64,000 nucleotides of DNA from Siniperca chuatsi (lineage: Eukaryota > Chordata > Actinopteri > Centrarchiformes > Sinipercidae): assembly GCF_020085105.1 (NCBI RefSeq), contig NC_058057.1, positions 25,431,082 to 25,495,081 on the forward strand, in the 5' to 3' direction. This document shows, piece after piece, positions 1-12,473 of the stretch (position 1 is its first letter; each line of letters begins with the position of its first letter). The notes beneath the pieces were generated by a model. The model saw nothing but the letters and a program-made list of their open reading frames with translations. It was not told where the DNA came from and ran no database searches. Both the position numbers and the translations under genes were made by a program.

Positions 1-357
1 CATTCCTGTGCTTGTTTTGTTTTTTCAGGTATTGTCTTTTATAACCTTCTCCACAGAGTATTATTTGTGTTTGTTGGTTTTTAAAGCACTGTGGTACACA
101 TATTCTTTGTATATTTAATCTGGAAAATGGCAAATGAAATTTTTTTAGTTTTTTTTGCGTTTGATTGTGGCCCTCAAAAAATGACTTTCCTGTTTTCATC
201 TTGAAGTAGGTACCCTAATAAAAAAACTAAATATTCTTGTTTGTTATTTTAGTGTCTTTTTTTTTGTCTCTTTTTGAGATTTCCTCATTTTCATTTTCCA
301 TAAATGGATAGATACATGTGCCCGCTCCACACATGAACATGCCTGATTCCCCTGCAG

Positions 358-503
358 AGTTTACTGGCTATAATGAACCCTGGTACACTTCATGTTCACC
401 CTCTAAGCCCTGTGAATGTGGGAATGTGAAGGGGCCACACTGCAGATTTTCACACCTGGACACAAATGCACCACCAGCCTGCTCTCCCCAGCGCGATGAC
501 CAG
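358..503 (+). other. Candidate internal exon, Cys-rich, unidentified
   Basis: A 146-nt open segment is bounded by a good acceptor (GATTCCCCTGCAG ending at 357) and a good donor (CAG then GTCAGT at 504). Its frame reads FTGYNEPWYTSCSPSKPCEC and onward through CGNVKGPHCRF, with six cysteines in 48 residues and an EGF-like look. I do not recognise a family. No partner exon was found downstream, and anything upstream is outside the window. It may be a chance open segment. Confidence 0.2.
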
Positions 504-1506
504 GTCAGTGGTTTCATGCCAGCACTTCAGAAGAGATAAAGTCCTCTTCAGCCCTCAGACTATGTTTTGTCAGAGGATATTCACCTCATAACAGGAACTC
601 CTCTACTGTGAGTATCCGCACACAGTCGCAATATTAAATGTCTGCAGGCTGAATTTGTTTTACATTGAAATTGGCTTTTCATGATGACCAACATCAGCTG
701 TTTCTGTTGTCAGGTGACTGCAGAGCTGTAAAATTGTCACCTTGCTCAGAACGTCAAAAGGCTACACAAGGTCTAAAGTAATTCCTAACAATGTGTGACT
801 CATCAAATCAATTTATTACGATGCTGCATTCATCTTACAACGGAAACTGTTATCTTTACATGCTGAGCAACTATAACCTGATGACTGTGAATCATGAGTG
901 ATTACATGCTTCTCAGTAACTTGATTTTTCTCCAGTAATGTGAGTTTCAGTTTAATCAGGTTCATGTCTGGAGGAGGAGGCTTTTGTTTGCAGTTTGTTC
1001 TTTTATTTTAAAATTAATTTTTAAGTTGGATATTGCCAGTGTATTACTCTGTGTTGTATTGTATAGTAGGCAAGGACCATGCAATACTGCTGGGACTGTC
1101 AGCAGTTTACCACAAGGCACTAAATGGCATCAACACACTGTAACTTCCCTGCCACAGTGCCTTCCCAGGGAGAAGCCCAGAACTTAAAGAGGAAGTGATG
1201 TAAATGTGCGCAAATTTTCCACTTCAACTTTGGTGAACTTTGACACACAAATTCACGCTGTTGACCAACAGCAAGCCGTCTTACCAGTGCTGACCTCTGA
1301 GGGAACGGAGAGCCAGAGAGTACAAAATGGAGGGAGCTAACATGGCTTATTAGCTGTGTTGCACCATCCGCTTTTACTTAATAAAATAATCTCCTCTGCC
1401 AAACTCCTCCGCAAAAAAAGCAATGCCTTACAAACAGTTATGAGACAGGAGTCAATTGTACAAATACGTTGTTTAAATAAACTGTGTGAACTATTGTCCT
1501 CTTCTG

Positions 1507-1998
1507 CCGGGTTCAGACTACACAATTATTAAAATGGTCACTGCATCAGATTAGGAGATTCATAAATTCTTGCCGTGACTTGGCCGAGAGACATAACAGA
1601 CTACACGTTGGTCCACAACCAATCATAGCTTGCCGTGTTTCATGACCTGAGTGATGTCATCGGGAAGGAGGTGCTAGGGACCGACTTCTGGGAACAAGAA
1701 TGTAAACAAACACCGAAGCGGTGTGTTTGTTACCGGCTGTTTTGGGTTCGGAAAGGTGACGGTGACCTTTCCTCTGTTTCACAGGTCCAGCTCGCAGCAC
1801 CAACATCCTTCCTCTTTGGCGTCGCCATGTTTACAGTTGAAGAGCGCTCTGTGCTCCTATTGGTCAACGTCACAAACGTGTTGTGGAATTTGTTGTGGAA
1901 GGCAAAACAAATTGTGATACGCTCATCTTTTTGCCGGGACATCGTGAGGCGTCCCATGCAGCATCAGTTGTCGTCCACTATGATACACTACACGGGAT
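1507..1998 (+). repeat. Interspersed repeat, copy 1 of 2
   Basis: Starts GGGTTCAGACTACAC and includes TTGGTCCACAACCAATCATA and GACTTCTGGGAACAAGA. A shorter version lies at 27575-27840. It looks like a non-autonomous DNA transposon. The short reading frames in it (such as 1635-2000) are not genes. Confidence 0.7.
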
Positions 1999-1999
1999 A

Positions 2000-2968
2000 A
2001 AATAATTGACTGAGTTATTGAACTTTACTGACAGTTAGCGACCTTGTTAGCTTAAAGAGTTTTTTTCCTCCTCTTCAATAAAACTATTGAATGAAATGAT
2101 GTACAATCCTGAGAGCAAAATGCCAGGGGGGTGTAAACAGCCCAGTGCAGACAAAATAGAAAGAAGCTTATTTGCTATTATGACTGACTAACACATGTTC
2201 TCAGCTGGCTAGCGTGTTAGCGGTTAGCTTGCTGGCCACAGTAGTTCACCTCACCCCTTAAATCAACATACTGTTTACTGCACTGCAGCAAAGAAAACTA
2301 AAATTATACATTCCTTTAAAATTAAAGTGGGGTTTAATAGTGATGATGCTACTAATTGGTGTATTTAACCACCAGTCTCAATCAAACTGACATTTTTTCA
2401 CAGTGTAGACCCCCATCATTCACCTGCAGAGCAGGGTGGCGGGGCTCTGTGATTGACAGGTCGCAGAGTGGATGTGGTCAGTGGGTGAAGCTTTAATGAT
2501 CTGTAACAAGCAGACGAGGCAGGTCGTCAGTGGCAACAGAGATCCACAATCGTTACTCCTGCTTGAATTAGTGTGTGTGTCTGTGTGTGTGAAAAGAAAA
2601 CATCCAGCTGAATCGGAGGTGATTCGGCGGATAATGTGTCCCTTTTCGTGACTAGAAACCTGGATTAATGACGATATACAGTATGACTCTTTTGTATCCA
2701 GACAGACTCTTCACTCACATCGACGGTACAACCCTTATTAATATTAGTATTTTTATTATCAGAGATCAGATCTGATCTGTTACAGGTAACTGACTACTGG
2801 GCGGCCAAAGGTCAGAGGTCACAGCAGATGGAGCAAATTAAAAAGGTTTTGCATTAATCACGGCTCTAAATTGGATTCCACAGAAACCAGCTGTCGGTCT
2901 GCCATTCACATGAATGATTTTACAAACGCACACTCAGAACAGGATCTACCCGCGATGAATCATTAAAA

Positions 2969-3008
<40 letters not shown>

Positions 3009-3094
3009 GTGTTGTACAGAGTGTGTGTATGTGTGGTTTTTTGCACTATGAGTCATTCGGTGCTCCAGAATAGAATTTGGATGATGCCTTCTGC

Positions 3095-3170
<76 letters not shown>

Positions 3171-3500
3171 TGTGTGTCTGTGAGCGTCGCTGACCTCCAT
3201 TGATCAGAATGAGTTAATCAGATTGATGGGTGTCTTGGCAGCAGCTCAGATTTAATAAACCACAGACAGACAGACAGACAGGTAGTTGAGATGAGGTCTC
3301 AGTGGAGCGACTTGGCAGTTTCATCACCGACTCGACAGTAACCAGCTGAACTTCCATCATGGAGGAACACGGTCTGTTAAACGCCTTTCAGACATGCGCC
3401 TCGCTACGTAAATGTGACGCAGATTTTCTATGTCAGTCTCATGCCAATGTCTCATAAGCAGCTGAGTTACTTTTGTTGCAGGTTTGGATTTAGTGACATT
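2000..3500. other. Non-coding, with long (GT)n microsatellites
   Basis: (TG)n lies near 2971-3003 and a 70-bp (GT)n run at 3098-3167, with (CAGA)n at about 3263-3281. The reading frames across these are Cys-Val or Thr-His repeats and not proteins. No exon was seen. Confidence 0.8.
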
Positions 3501-3504
3501 TCCG

Positions 3505-4190
3505 TAATGCCGGGCAGACACTGGCAAATTGTAGCCCTGACTGAATTGGTCGTCCCAGACTAATTTTAGAATCGCGGCGAATTGCTGCCAGATCGGTTGT
3601 CATTTAACGTGCAGTTTGAGGTCACGATCCCGGATAATTCGCCTGAACGCTCAACAATGTGGCTCGCAGACGATCGGATGGATTTCTGGCATGCCAGAAA
3701 TTTTGGTCGTCTGTCTACGGTTTGAGCAGCTCCACGGTTTGATTTCACTAATGGCTGCTGTCAAAACATCTGTTATAAACTGCAGTGAGCTTGTTTTAAT
3801 ATGAATGGAGGAGTATTTTACATGTTTTGTCTAAAACTATAGTCTTGACTGAGACTGCTGTGTTACAAAACTGAACTTCACGGCAGAAAAGACACCTTAT
3901 TGTCTGCATCTTCCAGCCATCTGCAGCTCCATTTTTTATTTTTTTTGTCTTACTTTCCGTTCATAGTAGAATTGCAGAACGTAACGCTGACTTTCTCTCT
4001 TTTCATCAACATTGAGGACACGGTCGTATTGTTTGAATAAAATTTATTGGAATTGTTGGACAAAACCGACCAGAGGTTCCCTGCTTACATTCAGTGAGAG
4101 CTCCACGACATGGCCGGCCAATTGATCCGTGCAGTGTGAGCGTAAGAGTCGCAGGTTCTGGCCGTGTAGATTCAAACGTGTAGTGAGTTA
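3505..4190. repeat. Possible degenerate DNA-transposon remnant
   Basis: This stretch opens GCCGGGCAGACACTGGC and carries a mirrored CAGTGTGAGC motif near 4133-4142. It is richer in CpG (CGATCGG, CGCGGCG) than its surroundings, as imported elements often are. No coding capacity was seen. The assignment rests on composition and weak inverted ends. Confidence 0.3.
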
Positions 4191-4199
4191 ACACAACGT

Positions 4200-5950
4200 A
4201 GCTTCAGCTTCTGCCCAGCTTTACACTTCAGCACAGCACAAGTCTGAATTGAATGTCCTCACGTTAATGTGAAGGCTGCAGCTTAAATAAACAGAGAGAG
4301 ATATTTAATGTGCAATTTGTTCTATTTTCTAAGAGCAGTGTAATGGTTATTGAGAGGATGCCCACCTGATGACCCTGTAGAATATTGAAACCTTTCTTTT
4401 TTCTTTGTTAAGACTGGTCAAGGGACACGATTCATGCATGGAAAAGTTGGGGTTGCTAATTAGTAGCAATTTGTAAGACTAGTGGAGGTAGATAAGCAGG
4501 GATGGCGACTGGAATACTGAGCAGGCCGTGGCATTCAGACGAAGCTGCCTATTGAGCCAGTTGGTCAGCCATTGTACTTTAGCCTGAGCAAATATACTGT
4601 AGATATAAGGCCTGATTAAGCAGCCGAGTATCTGCACTTCGTTTGGGTGAGGGTAGGATTCAAAGGCAGTTTAAAGGAGCAGGGTTAGAGAATGTATTTG
4701 TTGTCATAATCACAAACAAAATCGATTTGCAACACGCAGATTGCAAATGGAGGAAGCATCATGTTCCACAAACGACTGTCGCTCATAAATTGCCAATAAT
4801 TTAGCGAGTCAAAGCTCTCATGCTCATGCAGTATGGGCCTTGGTTTTAATCTGTAAAACGTGCCAAATTGAACGAGAGGAAACTATCTCATGTTGCAAAT
4901 CCCAGCTTGCATATTGCAAATGTGGTGAAACGGGTCCCTGGACTTTGCTGTAAAGCTGCATTCAACATTGTTGCATCTTGGTAATTAATTTAGGGATGAT
5001 AGCCAAAACCACAAGAATATGGTAACACCCAGGTTGCAAAGAAACTGAACGTTCATTCACTGACGATGAAACATAACAGCTCAGTTCATCACAGAGAGCT
5101 GCACCTGGTCTGTGACTGAGCTGTGATTTGACTTGACCTACAGGTATGGATGCAGAATTTATCTGTGACCAGCAGTCTGGTCAACTGTAAGATGACCCTG
5201 TGTTTAATATGCTCTGTCACACACAGGTGGTGCTAGGCTGCAGAGAGGAGGAAGGGTTATTTTGTTCTGCAGCGATGAATGATCACCGGCTCTTGTCTGT
5301 CTCTGACTCTGTCTCTGCAGAGGGCAGACAGGAGATAAAGGAGTTTAAATAAAGGAATGAACGAGTTTTTCTTTCATTACTTTTCAGTTGAGTTCTGATC
5401 TCAATATTTACGCAGCAAAACAGCCATCTACTAGAGCCACGTAGAGCCACAAATCAGGTCTAACTGAACCAGATTAGTATTTTGTCCCACTCTACATATC
5501 ATCAGAGAAGCTCCAAACCAACAAAGAGCAGGTCAAAGGTCAGAAGTCCCTCAGCCAATATTCTTGTGACCCCAGAATGATGAAGATGATGATGATAAAA
5601 TGCTGAGATGCCATTTTTGGAATCCATACCTTCTAAACACAGAGGCAGAAAACTGTTTCCTGAACACATGCTGTCTAACTGACTGAACTACTAACAAGCT
5701 AAATTGCCAAATAGCTGACAGGCTACCTGACTAATTAGCTCACTAACTGACTAGAGAAATAACTAGCAAGCTAATTGACAAACTGGATACCACGGGACAA
5801 AAATAGTTTGCTTAAATTGGATGCACAGTCATCTTTCTGAGAAGAAACATTTCACTGATAATTGTTTAAAAGGCATTAATAGATATATATATTTGGCTAC
5901 TTGAGAGCAGCAGAACAAATTGAAACCACAGCACTGAAATAAAGTATAAG
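4200..5950. other. Unannotated non-coding stretch
   Basis: AT-rich sequence with no exon, RNA gene or clear repeat that I can name. It may be intronic to a large gene or intergenic. Confidence 0.5.
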
Positions 5951-5959
5951 GTTATTATG

Positions 5960-6390
5960 GCGAACATTGACCAACATTAGCGTTCGTTTGGAGTTGTGTT
6001 TGTGTCCACCTGATGAATCAAAGTCCAATATTCACTCTCCTTTTAGCTCTGCTTTGATCTCCACCAACTCCTGAGAAAAATATTTGGCTCTCTCAGCTAA
6101 ATGTTCCACTGTGTTCCCCAGATTGTTGCTAACGTTGTATGTCTGACGTTTGGTACTGGGCAGGTAGTGTGCAGTGGCTTTATCATCTGCCTGATGTGGC
6201 AGAAAACCATACTGATGAGGGCTGTGTGAGTGAATCAAAACAGTAAAGTTATGGGATGTAAAACCAAAACGATGAGCTGAAAGACGCTAAAACGTTCTGT
6301 AGAGCTGAGGGGAACTGCAGAGTTGGTCATATTTCTCTGTGGGTTCATCACTTCAAGCAACCCCTTTTACATGACACATAATCTGAGCCA
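5960..6390 (-). repeat. Four-copy interspersed repeat, copy A
   Basis: Contains GTCCACCTGATGAAT, CTCCACCAACTCCTGAG, GCTAAATGTTCCACTGTGTT and GGCAGGTAGTGTGCAGTGG. It matches 17290-17720 in the same orientation and 25985-26390 and 37820-38300 in the opposite one. The 68-aa frame at 6032-6238 belongs to the repeat. The class is unknown; no reverse-transcriptase or transposase code was seen. Confidence 0.7.
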
Positions 6391-6399
6391 TTGTTAATA

Positions 6400-7400
6400 T
6401 AATAGTATTGATTAGTGTAGCTTTAGGGAAAATTTTCCCCTTTTTGATATTTTTGTTTGATAAAATAATGTACAAATGTGGGTCTAAGTCACTATTATAA
6501 AATGTATATATTAATTATTTTGTTGTGACACTTCACCTTGATCTGCTGTGGCTTTGATTGTACCTCATTCGTACAAAAGCATCTCCCAAATGAATAAATG
6601 TAAAGTAAATGTACTTCCATACTTGTTCCACGGTATTACATGGATACTCTTGCTAGTGGCACTTTGATATGCAAAAAACTGTGGTTAACACAACCCAGGA
6701 AGTGGTTTTCACTGAACAATAAAATAATGTAGTGTAAACATCAGTAAGCAGAGATTTGTTTCCGATAAAGCATATTTTTATATAAACGGTATCCCTGCAA
6801 GCTCTCACCCTGCAGCAAGCTGTCCCTCTGTTTTTCTCCATTAATATCTATCTACAGATATCTACGTCAGAAAGTTTGAATTATCCTACAAGTTTCAGTC
6901 ATTCATTCAAAAACACATCAGGACGAGTGCTTCTGAGCTTCTACACTTCTACACTCAACACGTCTGATTCTGAATATACAGGCAGGCAGTTTTTGGTTTT
7001 GGGGATCAAGTCTTCACAGTCAAACTCAGAGTTTAGTCACCAGTCTTTGGTGTTAAACTGGGAGCCTCCAGATCCCCAAATTTCCCCTTGGGAACAATAA
7101 AATTTAAGTTGATTATTTTTAAGTCATATTTATCCCAACTGAAGTACAGTTAACTTACTATTATTTATTTATTTCAGTTCTGTTACTTTAGTCAAGTGTT
7201 ACTTCAACATAAACTTATTTACTTGCATTTTACTAAACAAGTCAATGGTCTGTTATAAAGATTGAAGCAAATTAATTAAATACTTCAAGGATATTATAGT
7301 CTCGAGTCTAACAAAAGACTCATACAGATGCTATAATACATTTTCTAGTGAAAACAGAGGGGAAAAACTTAATAAAAAGGTGCCATAAGGTCACTGCCGA
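6400..7400. other. Unannotated non-coding stretch
   Basis: AT-rich with no supported gene. The short frames at 6653-6841 and 6876-7100 show no family resemblance. Confidence 0.5.
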
Positions 7401-7429
7401 CTCACTAATTGGTAGCACAGACACACTTT

Positions 7430-8235
7430 AGCTCACCATGGAAGCATTATAGCAATATTATAGGAACACTGACACTCTCTGACCCTGTAGGAATACATAA
7501 TATTATACACAGTGGTCCCTGCCTGGATTATCACACCCTATTAAGGTCTATCCTATAGCGACTATACAGAACAATACAGGCTTCACAGCACCCTGTAGGA
7601 ACATTAAGGAAATATTACAAGGATATTATAGAGCACTGGGCGCCTCAAAGTAATTATACAGATATTATATATGACTATGATAATGAAACATGAGCATAAA
7701 CATAATCAAAAGGTGCCATAAGGTCACTACAAACCAAGCAGCAGAGACACCACAGTTCACTGTAGGAATATCATAGAAATATTATAGGAATACCACCAGA
7801 AAGACGTGAATATTAAACGGCAAAGGCAAATACCACAGCACCATAGAAACATAATGACACACAATATAACGAAAAATCTGAAAATATTATAGGAACATCA
7901 TATGAGACTGTCACCAAAACTCAGCCCTGAAACAACAGAAGCATGACTGACACACTATAGGAGTGCTACAGGAACATCGTAGAGGCACTAAAGCAGACAA
8001 TGTCCCTGTAAAGGCGCACGCAGAGCGGCACAGACACACTGTCAGAGCTCAAGAATATTATAGGAATATCACAGAAGACTGTCAACAAGCGCTGAAACAA
8101 CAGACGCATGACTGACACACTATAGGAATATTACAGGGACATCGCAGAGGATGAGGAGCTGTGGAGGCGCATAAAAAGGCGCATATAGAGCGTCAGAAGC
8201 CTCTGAGTATTATAGGAACATCATAGAAGAAAGAA
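7430..8235. repeat. Degenerate tandem array with TATTATAGGAACATCATAG core
   Basis: The core recurs near 7450, 7620, 7770, 7890, 8055 and 8210, about 110-170 bp apart. Two neighbouring units, about 7887-7985 and 8060-8152, align over roughly 90 bp including GAAACAACAGA and GCATGACTGACACACTATAG. This is an old satellite-like expansion with no coding potential. Confidence 0.65.
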
Positions 8236-8284
8236 CGGAAAACATACTGAAATGGCGAAGATGGAGCTCCTCTAGCTTATCTCT

Positions 8285-8912
8285 GTCTCTTCTTCCTCCT
8301 CTCCTCTTCCTCTCTGGTCGGAAAGTCTGCAGCCTTCTTCACTTTCTCTCTCTCTCTCTCTCCCTCTCTCTCACACTCTCTGTCTCTCTCTTTATCTCTC
8401 CCAGTCTCTGTCAAGGTCTCTCTACCCCCCCTTCGCTCTCTCTCTCTTTTGTCGCCGTGATATCTGGCCGTGCCTTCACTGGCGGAGAGCGGGATGGAGA
8501 GGGAGGGGGAGAGTCAGACACACAGACAGGAGGGAGAAGAGGATGATGATGGTGGTGATGATGAAGATGGTGGAGGGAGAATCAGACACTGCAGCAGTAG
8601 AAGAGGAAGAAGACGGCGGGTTTACCTCTCTCTCTCTTTCCTTCCTCCTCTTCCTTTTCCTCTTTTTCTTTATTTCTCAGGGACGCGCACGCAAACTCGG
8701 CGACGCGCGCGATGGAGAGCCAGCGGGGGCGCGCACATGCAGGCTCTCCAAGGATGGCAATGCATTCCCTGCCTCTCTCTACCACTCATCTGTCTCTCGC
8801 TTTCTGAATTAATTCAAAGCATGTAGACTGTGTGTGTGTGTGTGTGTGTGTGTGTGGCAGCCTTGCAGTCAGTCTCTGGGTGTAGTTTTGATTTTCCACA
8901 CCGCAGACTAGA

Positions 8913-8949
<37 letters not shown>

Positions 8950-8960
8950 AACAAAAGTAT
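8285..8960. repeat. CT/GA-rich low-complexity block with small CpG island
   Basis: (CT)n runs at about 8345-8370 and 8911-8935 and a (TG)n run at about 8829-8857 flank a GC-rich core at 8450-8740 that contains GACGCGCACGC and GCGACGCGCGCGATGG. The frames across it encode Asp/Glu/Gly or Ser/Leu runs. It could be a promoter-proximal island of an unseen gene, but no splice-supported exon was found. Confidence 0.5.
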
Positions 8961-9315
8961 CTATAGGTGTTGAAATGCATCAATGTGTAATTTCCTTTGT
9001 TCATCAAAGCAGTTAGACTCTAGACTGTAACTTCCTAGTATTAGTATAGATCTAAATATATAATAATATATAATATAGATCTATTAATAAATCATCAGAT
9101 TGTGAAAAGTCCCTTTGGTATCCTCCCCTCTAATTCATTAGGAAGACCCCTCTAATGGACTGTTAGACCACTTCTCAAAAAGAGCTGCACAGCATCTGGA
9201 CCAAAGTCCATTTACCATATTAATAATTTATTACATATTCATGTTGCAACCAAAGCAACATGACAATTCAACAAAATCCCAGATTAAGTAAATAACAGTG
9301 TCTTTTCTTTTCATT

Positions 9316-9567
9316 CTACGGTTTTGAAAATTGCTCTCTGCAATATCTGTGTGTAGCAGCTGTAAGGTGGTCACATTGCTCACAGATCGAAGAACACCAG
9401 TCGCACCAGAATTCAGGGTCTGCTCTTATATCTTCTCTATATAACAGAGCAGCATGGAGCACAGTCTGCATACACTCACAGTGGCAGGCTCTCTCCCAGT
9501 CCCCAGCAGAGACTGCCCTCCCAAAGAGAAACACCAGCATCAGTCGTTTCAGATACTGTAGTGCCAC
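9316..9567 (-). other. Short Cys-rich reading frame, doubtful
   Basis: Runs 83 codons to a TAG, but the first codon is GTG. The first ATG gives a shorter product beginning MLVFLFGRAVSAG, with a weakly hydrophobic leader, then a Cys-rich part with CHCEC and CDWCSSICEQC. On the minus strand a TTTATAAC box lies near 9670. I know no matching family. It may be a small secreted peptide, an exon (there is a possible acceptor ending CACTACAG) or chance. Confidence 0.15.
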
Positions 9568-9989
9568 AAAACGGCATTTTTTTTATGGTAAAGAGACAAA
9601 GCCCTGTAGCAGCTGTAGGAATTAGGCAATGACTCTTGTCCGTCAGAATCAAAGGAGGAAGTCAGGTGTCGTTATAAAGCCACAGAGCAGAGGGAGGAGG
9701 TCGGGCTGGATGGACGGGTCAGCAAAACGTCAGACTTAAACACGGTAGACCACTGTTTGTTTCACGTTTCCTACAGACAGTCAACGTTGGTTTCTTTTAA
9801 ACATGACGCGATCGTTCCCTAACCTTAATGAAGAAGCCAATTTAACCCAAACCAAGTTTTTTTTGTGCCTAAACCTAACCAAACCTTAACCACAGTGGTG
9901 GCATAATGGAGATTCAGCCTCTCCTCCTGTCTCTCTCTCTCCCTTGACTGCATGTTGTCCTTGTCTCTCGCTCCTTGTGTTTGTTTCTG

Positions 9990-10225
9990 TTCTCCTACCT
10001 GTGCGAATGGTGAGCTTGGTGTTTATGTAGTTTGTGTAGGATTCCTCCTCTGTTGCTCCTCCTGAGGTTTCTTCCATTTTTCCCTGTTAAAGGGTTTTTT
10101 GGGGAGTTTTTCCTTATTCGAAGGGTGTAAGGACAGAGGGTGTTGTATGCTGTACTGATTGTAAAGCCCCTTGAGGAAAATTTGTGATAATGTGCTATAT
10201 GAATAAAACTGACTTGACTTGCCTT
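9990..10225 (+). repeat. LINE-type retroposon 3' tail
   Basis: Contains TTCCCTGTTAAAGGGTTTTT, GGGGAGTTTTTCCTTATTCG and ATGAATAAAACTGACTTGAC. This is a tail that I recall as very common in teleost genomes and which ends CR1/L2-like LINE copies. No coding part remains. Confidence 0.6.
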
Positions 10226-11479
10226 GGTGTCACAAAACAGATTTATTTTCTGTGATTTCTAACGTTTTTGTCAGGCACAGACAAATGATGTTGTTCTGTC
10301 GATATATATGGAAGCGTATACGGGACTATATTCAAATGATAATGTAAACTTGAAAATGAAAATGTAATTCCACAATAGTAGTTTGTTCCAAATCAAAACT
10401 GGTTACAACCGAAATATTTTCAAATCTATATCAAAGAAAATTACACAGAGCTACGTTCACCAAAATAAAACAAAGACATTAACTTAGCTACATGCGCATG
10501 GCAACTAATGTATGGTTATGGCTAGGGTATGGATAAGGTTAGGCAATTAAAGCACTTGGTAAAGGTTAGGGAAAGATCATGGTTACTGTTAATAAATAGG
10601 TCTGTTAATTGCAGGTGATGGGACACAAACTCCAGTCACCTGCATGACCATCTACCATTCTTCCTTTCAAGTTTATGTCCAAACATAGCCCCCATCTTAT
10701 TAAAATCCAGGGCTAAGACCAGATCTCCACATGTAAATAGCTAATAATGCACTCTGAGCTAATTTTCCATGAGTTACTTTTGCGTTTTGTGACACAAAAA
10801 CAACTCCTCGTGTTGATCTCAGTAGCCAGATTTCAATCCAAATGTAGCGCAAATTTGAAGAAACCAAAATTAAAATAGAATGCAAATTTATGCGTGTCTC
10901 CATCCACTACTGTTATGCGAATATTAAGAGTTGGTTCATTGAGATAAAAAGTAGGTGGCGCTAATGCTCCTGTCAGGTGCCATTATACCACTGCAGAAGA
11001 AGAGGACACAACGAGATGACATCATTAACAGAGTGCCAGCCAAACCTCAAATAATGTAGAAGACACATATGGCATTTCTGTTTGTTTCATGTAGTAATAT
11101 GAGGAAGGTTACAGTCTCCTCATGTTTTCGTCTCTTCACAGGAAACTTGAGTGACGTTTAAGTCACATGCTTCATGTTGCCTAGGTTGTGATTAATTCGC
11201 TAAGTCTGCTACCATTGCACTTTGTCGCATTTTGCTTTTATCGACACACCAACTTTTCCACCTCAGCCAAGCATAAAAACATTTTTGCGATATTTTGAGT
11301 TTTTTTTAATTTTCGGCTTTTCCACTCGTGTTTTTTTATGCATAAATTGAAAATGCACATAAAAACAGGAGCAGAGGCGAATCGTTGCTCCAGAAAGAGT
11401 CCGTGGATAGATTGTTTGAGTTTTCTCACACATGATGGTTTCAATTAAGATTTTTCCGTAGCGGGAATTCATCCTCCAT

Positions 11480-11910
11480 ATTTTTGCTTCCTTTCTCAAT
11501 TCAATTTTCCTTCTTTCTGTCCATCTGTCCATCATTCCCTCCAATTTTTAATTCCATCTTTGATCATTTACCTCCCTCATCCTTCCATTCATCCACTCCT
11601 TTGTCCCTCCCCTTTGTCTTTTCCTTCCATCTCTCAATTTTTTACCTCTGTTCTGTCCCGTATATGCTTCCCTCTTTTCCCTGCTTCTCCAGTCCTTTCC
11701 TCCACCCTTCCCTTACCTTCCCCTCGTCCACTGATTACTTCCACCTCCCCTCATCCTTCTTTTATAACTCCATTCTTGTCACTTTTCATTCCCACATCCT
11801 TCTGATTGTCTATGTCCTTCCATTCATCTGTCTCCTTCTTTTTCCATCCCTTCGTTCCAGTCGTCTTTCACCTCTCTACGATCTCTTCTTCTTCCCTCCG
11901 TCTCTCTGAC
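11480..11910 (+). repeat. Pyrimidine-rich tract
   Basis: C+T-rich strand made of degenerate TCC/TTCC units. The frames here (11484-11909) are Ser/Pro/Leu/Phe runs and not genes. The leading part (about 11375-11570) is shared with 14505-14650. Confidence 0.7.
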
Positions 11911-12473
11911 AGCAGACCAGAGTGAACTGAGGACACAGAGACAGAGAGAGAGTGGTAGAGCGAGCTTGGTTTGAACAGGCTGACCTAGTTAGACTCTCCC
12001 TTCAATAAAACATTGAGACTGAGAAAAGAAACACACAGGTCTCTCTCTCTCGCTCTCTCTCTCGCTCTTTCTGTCTGTGTTTCTCTATCACTCTATCTTT
12101 GCTTCTTTTGGAGAGTTTTCAGTTTTCAGTTCAAAATTTAAGCCTGGAAACTCGCGAATCCATTTTCAGCTCAGTCAGTTCGAGCAATCAGCAAAGCTTG
12201 AAGATGATTCAATTCAATTCAAAGGCTTTATTGGCATGAAAGTTTTGAAAAACAATTTTGCCAAAGCATCCAAGTACAAATTGATCAAATTGATAATTTG
12301 ACTAAATATTAAATAAAGAAAGTTGTAGATATAAGATGAAGCATATGTCTTCACCTTTTGCTGTGCATCTTAACAGAAATTTCCTGAACAATTGCCATGT
12401 TCTTTCCCATTTTGTTTTGTATTCCGTGAAAAGCAAATTAATTTTTCAATCAGCATCTGGATGTGGTAGTTAG

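Noticed and set aside
2946-3203. Cys-Val and Thr-His repeat proteins on both strands
   Set aside because: Translations of (GT)n microsatellites.
8470-8826. Acidic 118-codon frame in a CpG-rich island
   Set aside because: Asp/Glu/Gly and Ser/Arg low complexity across GA and CT repeats. No convincing splice context.
11484-11909. 141-codon open frame
   Set aside because: Same compositional artefact in a TTCC/TCC tract.
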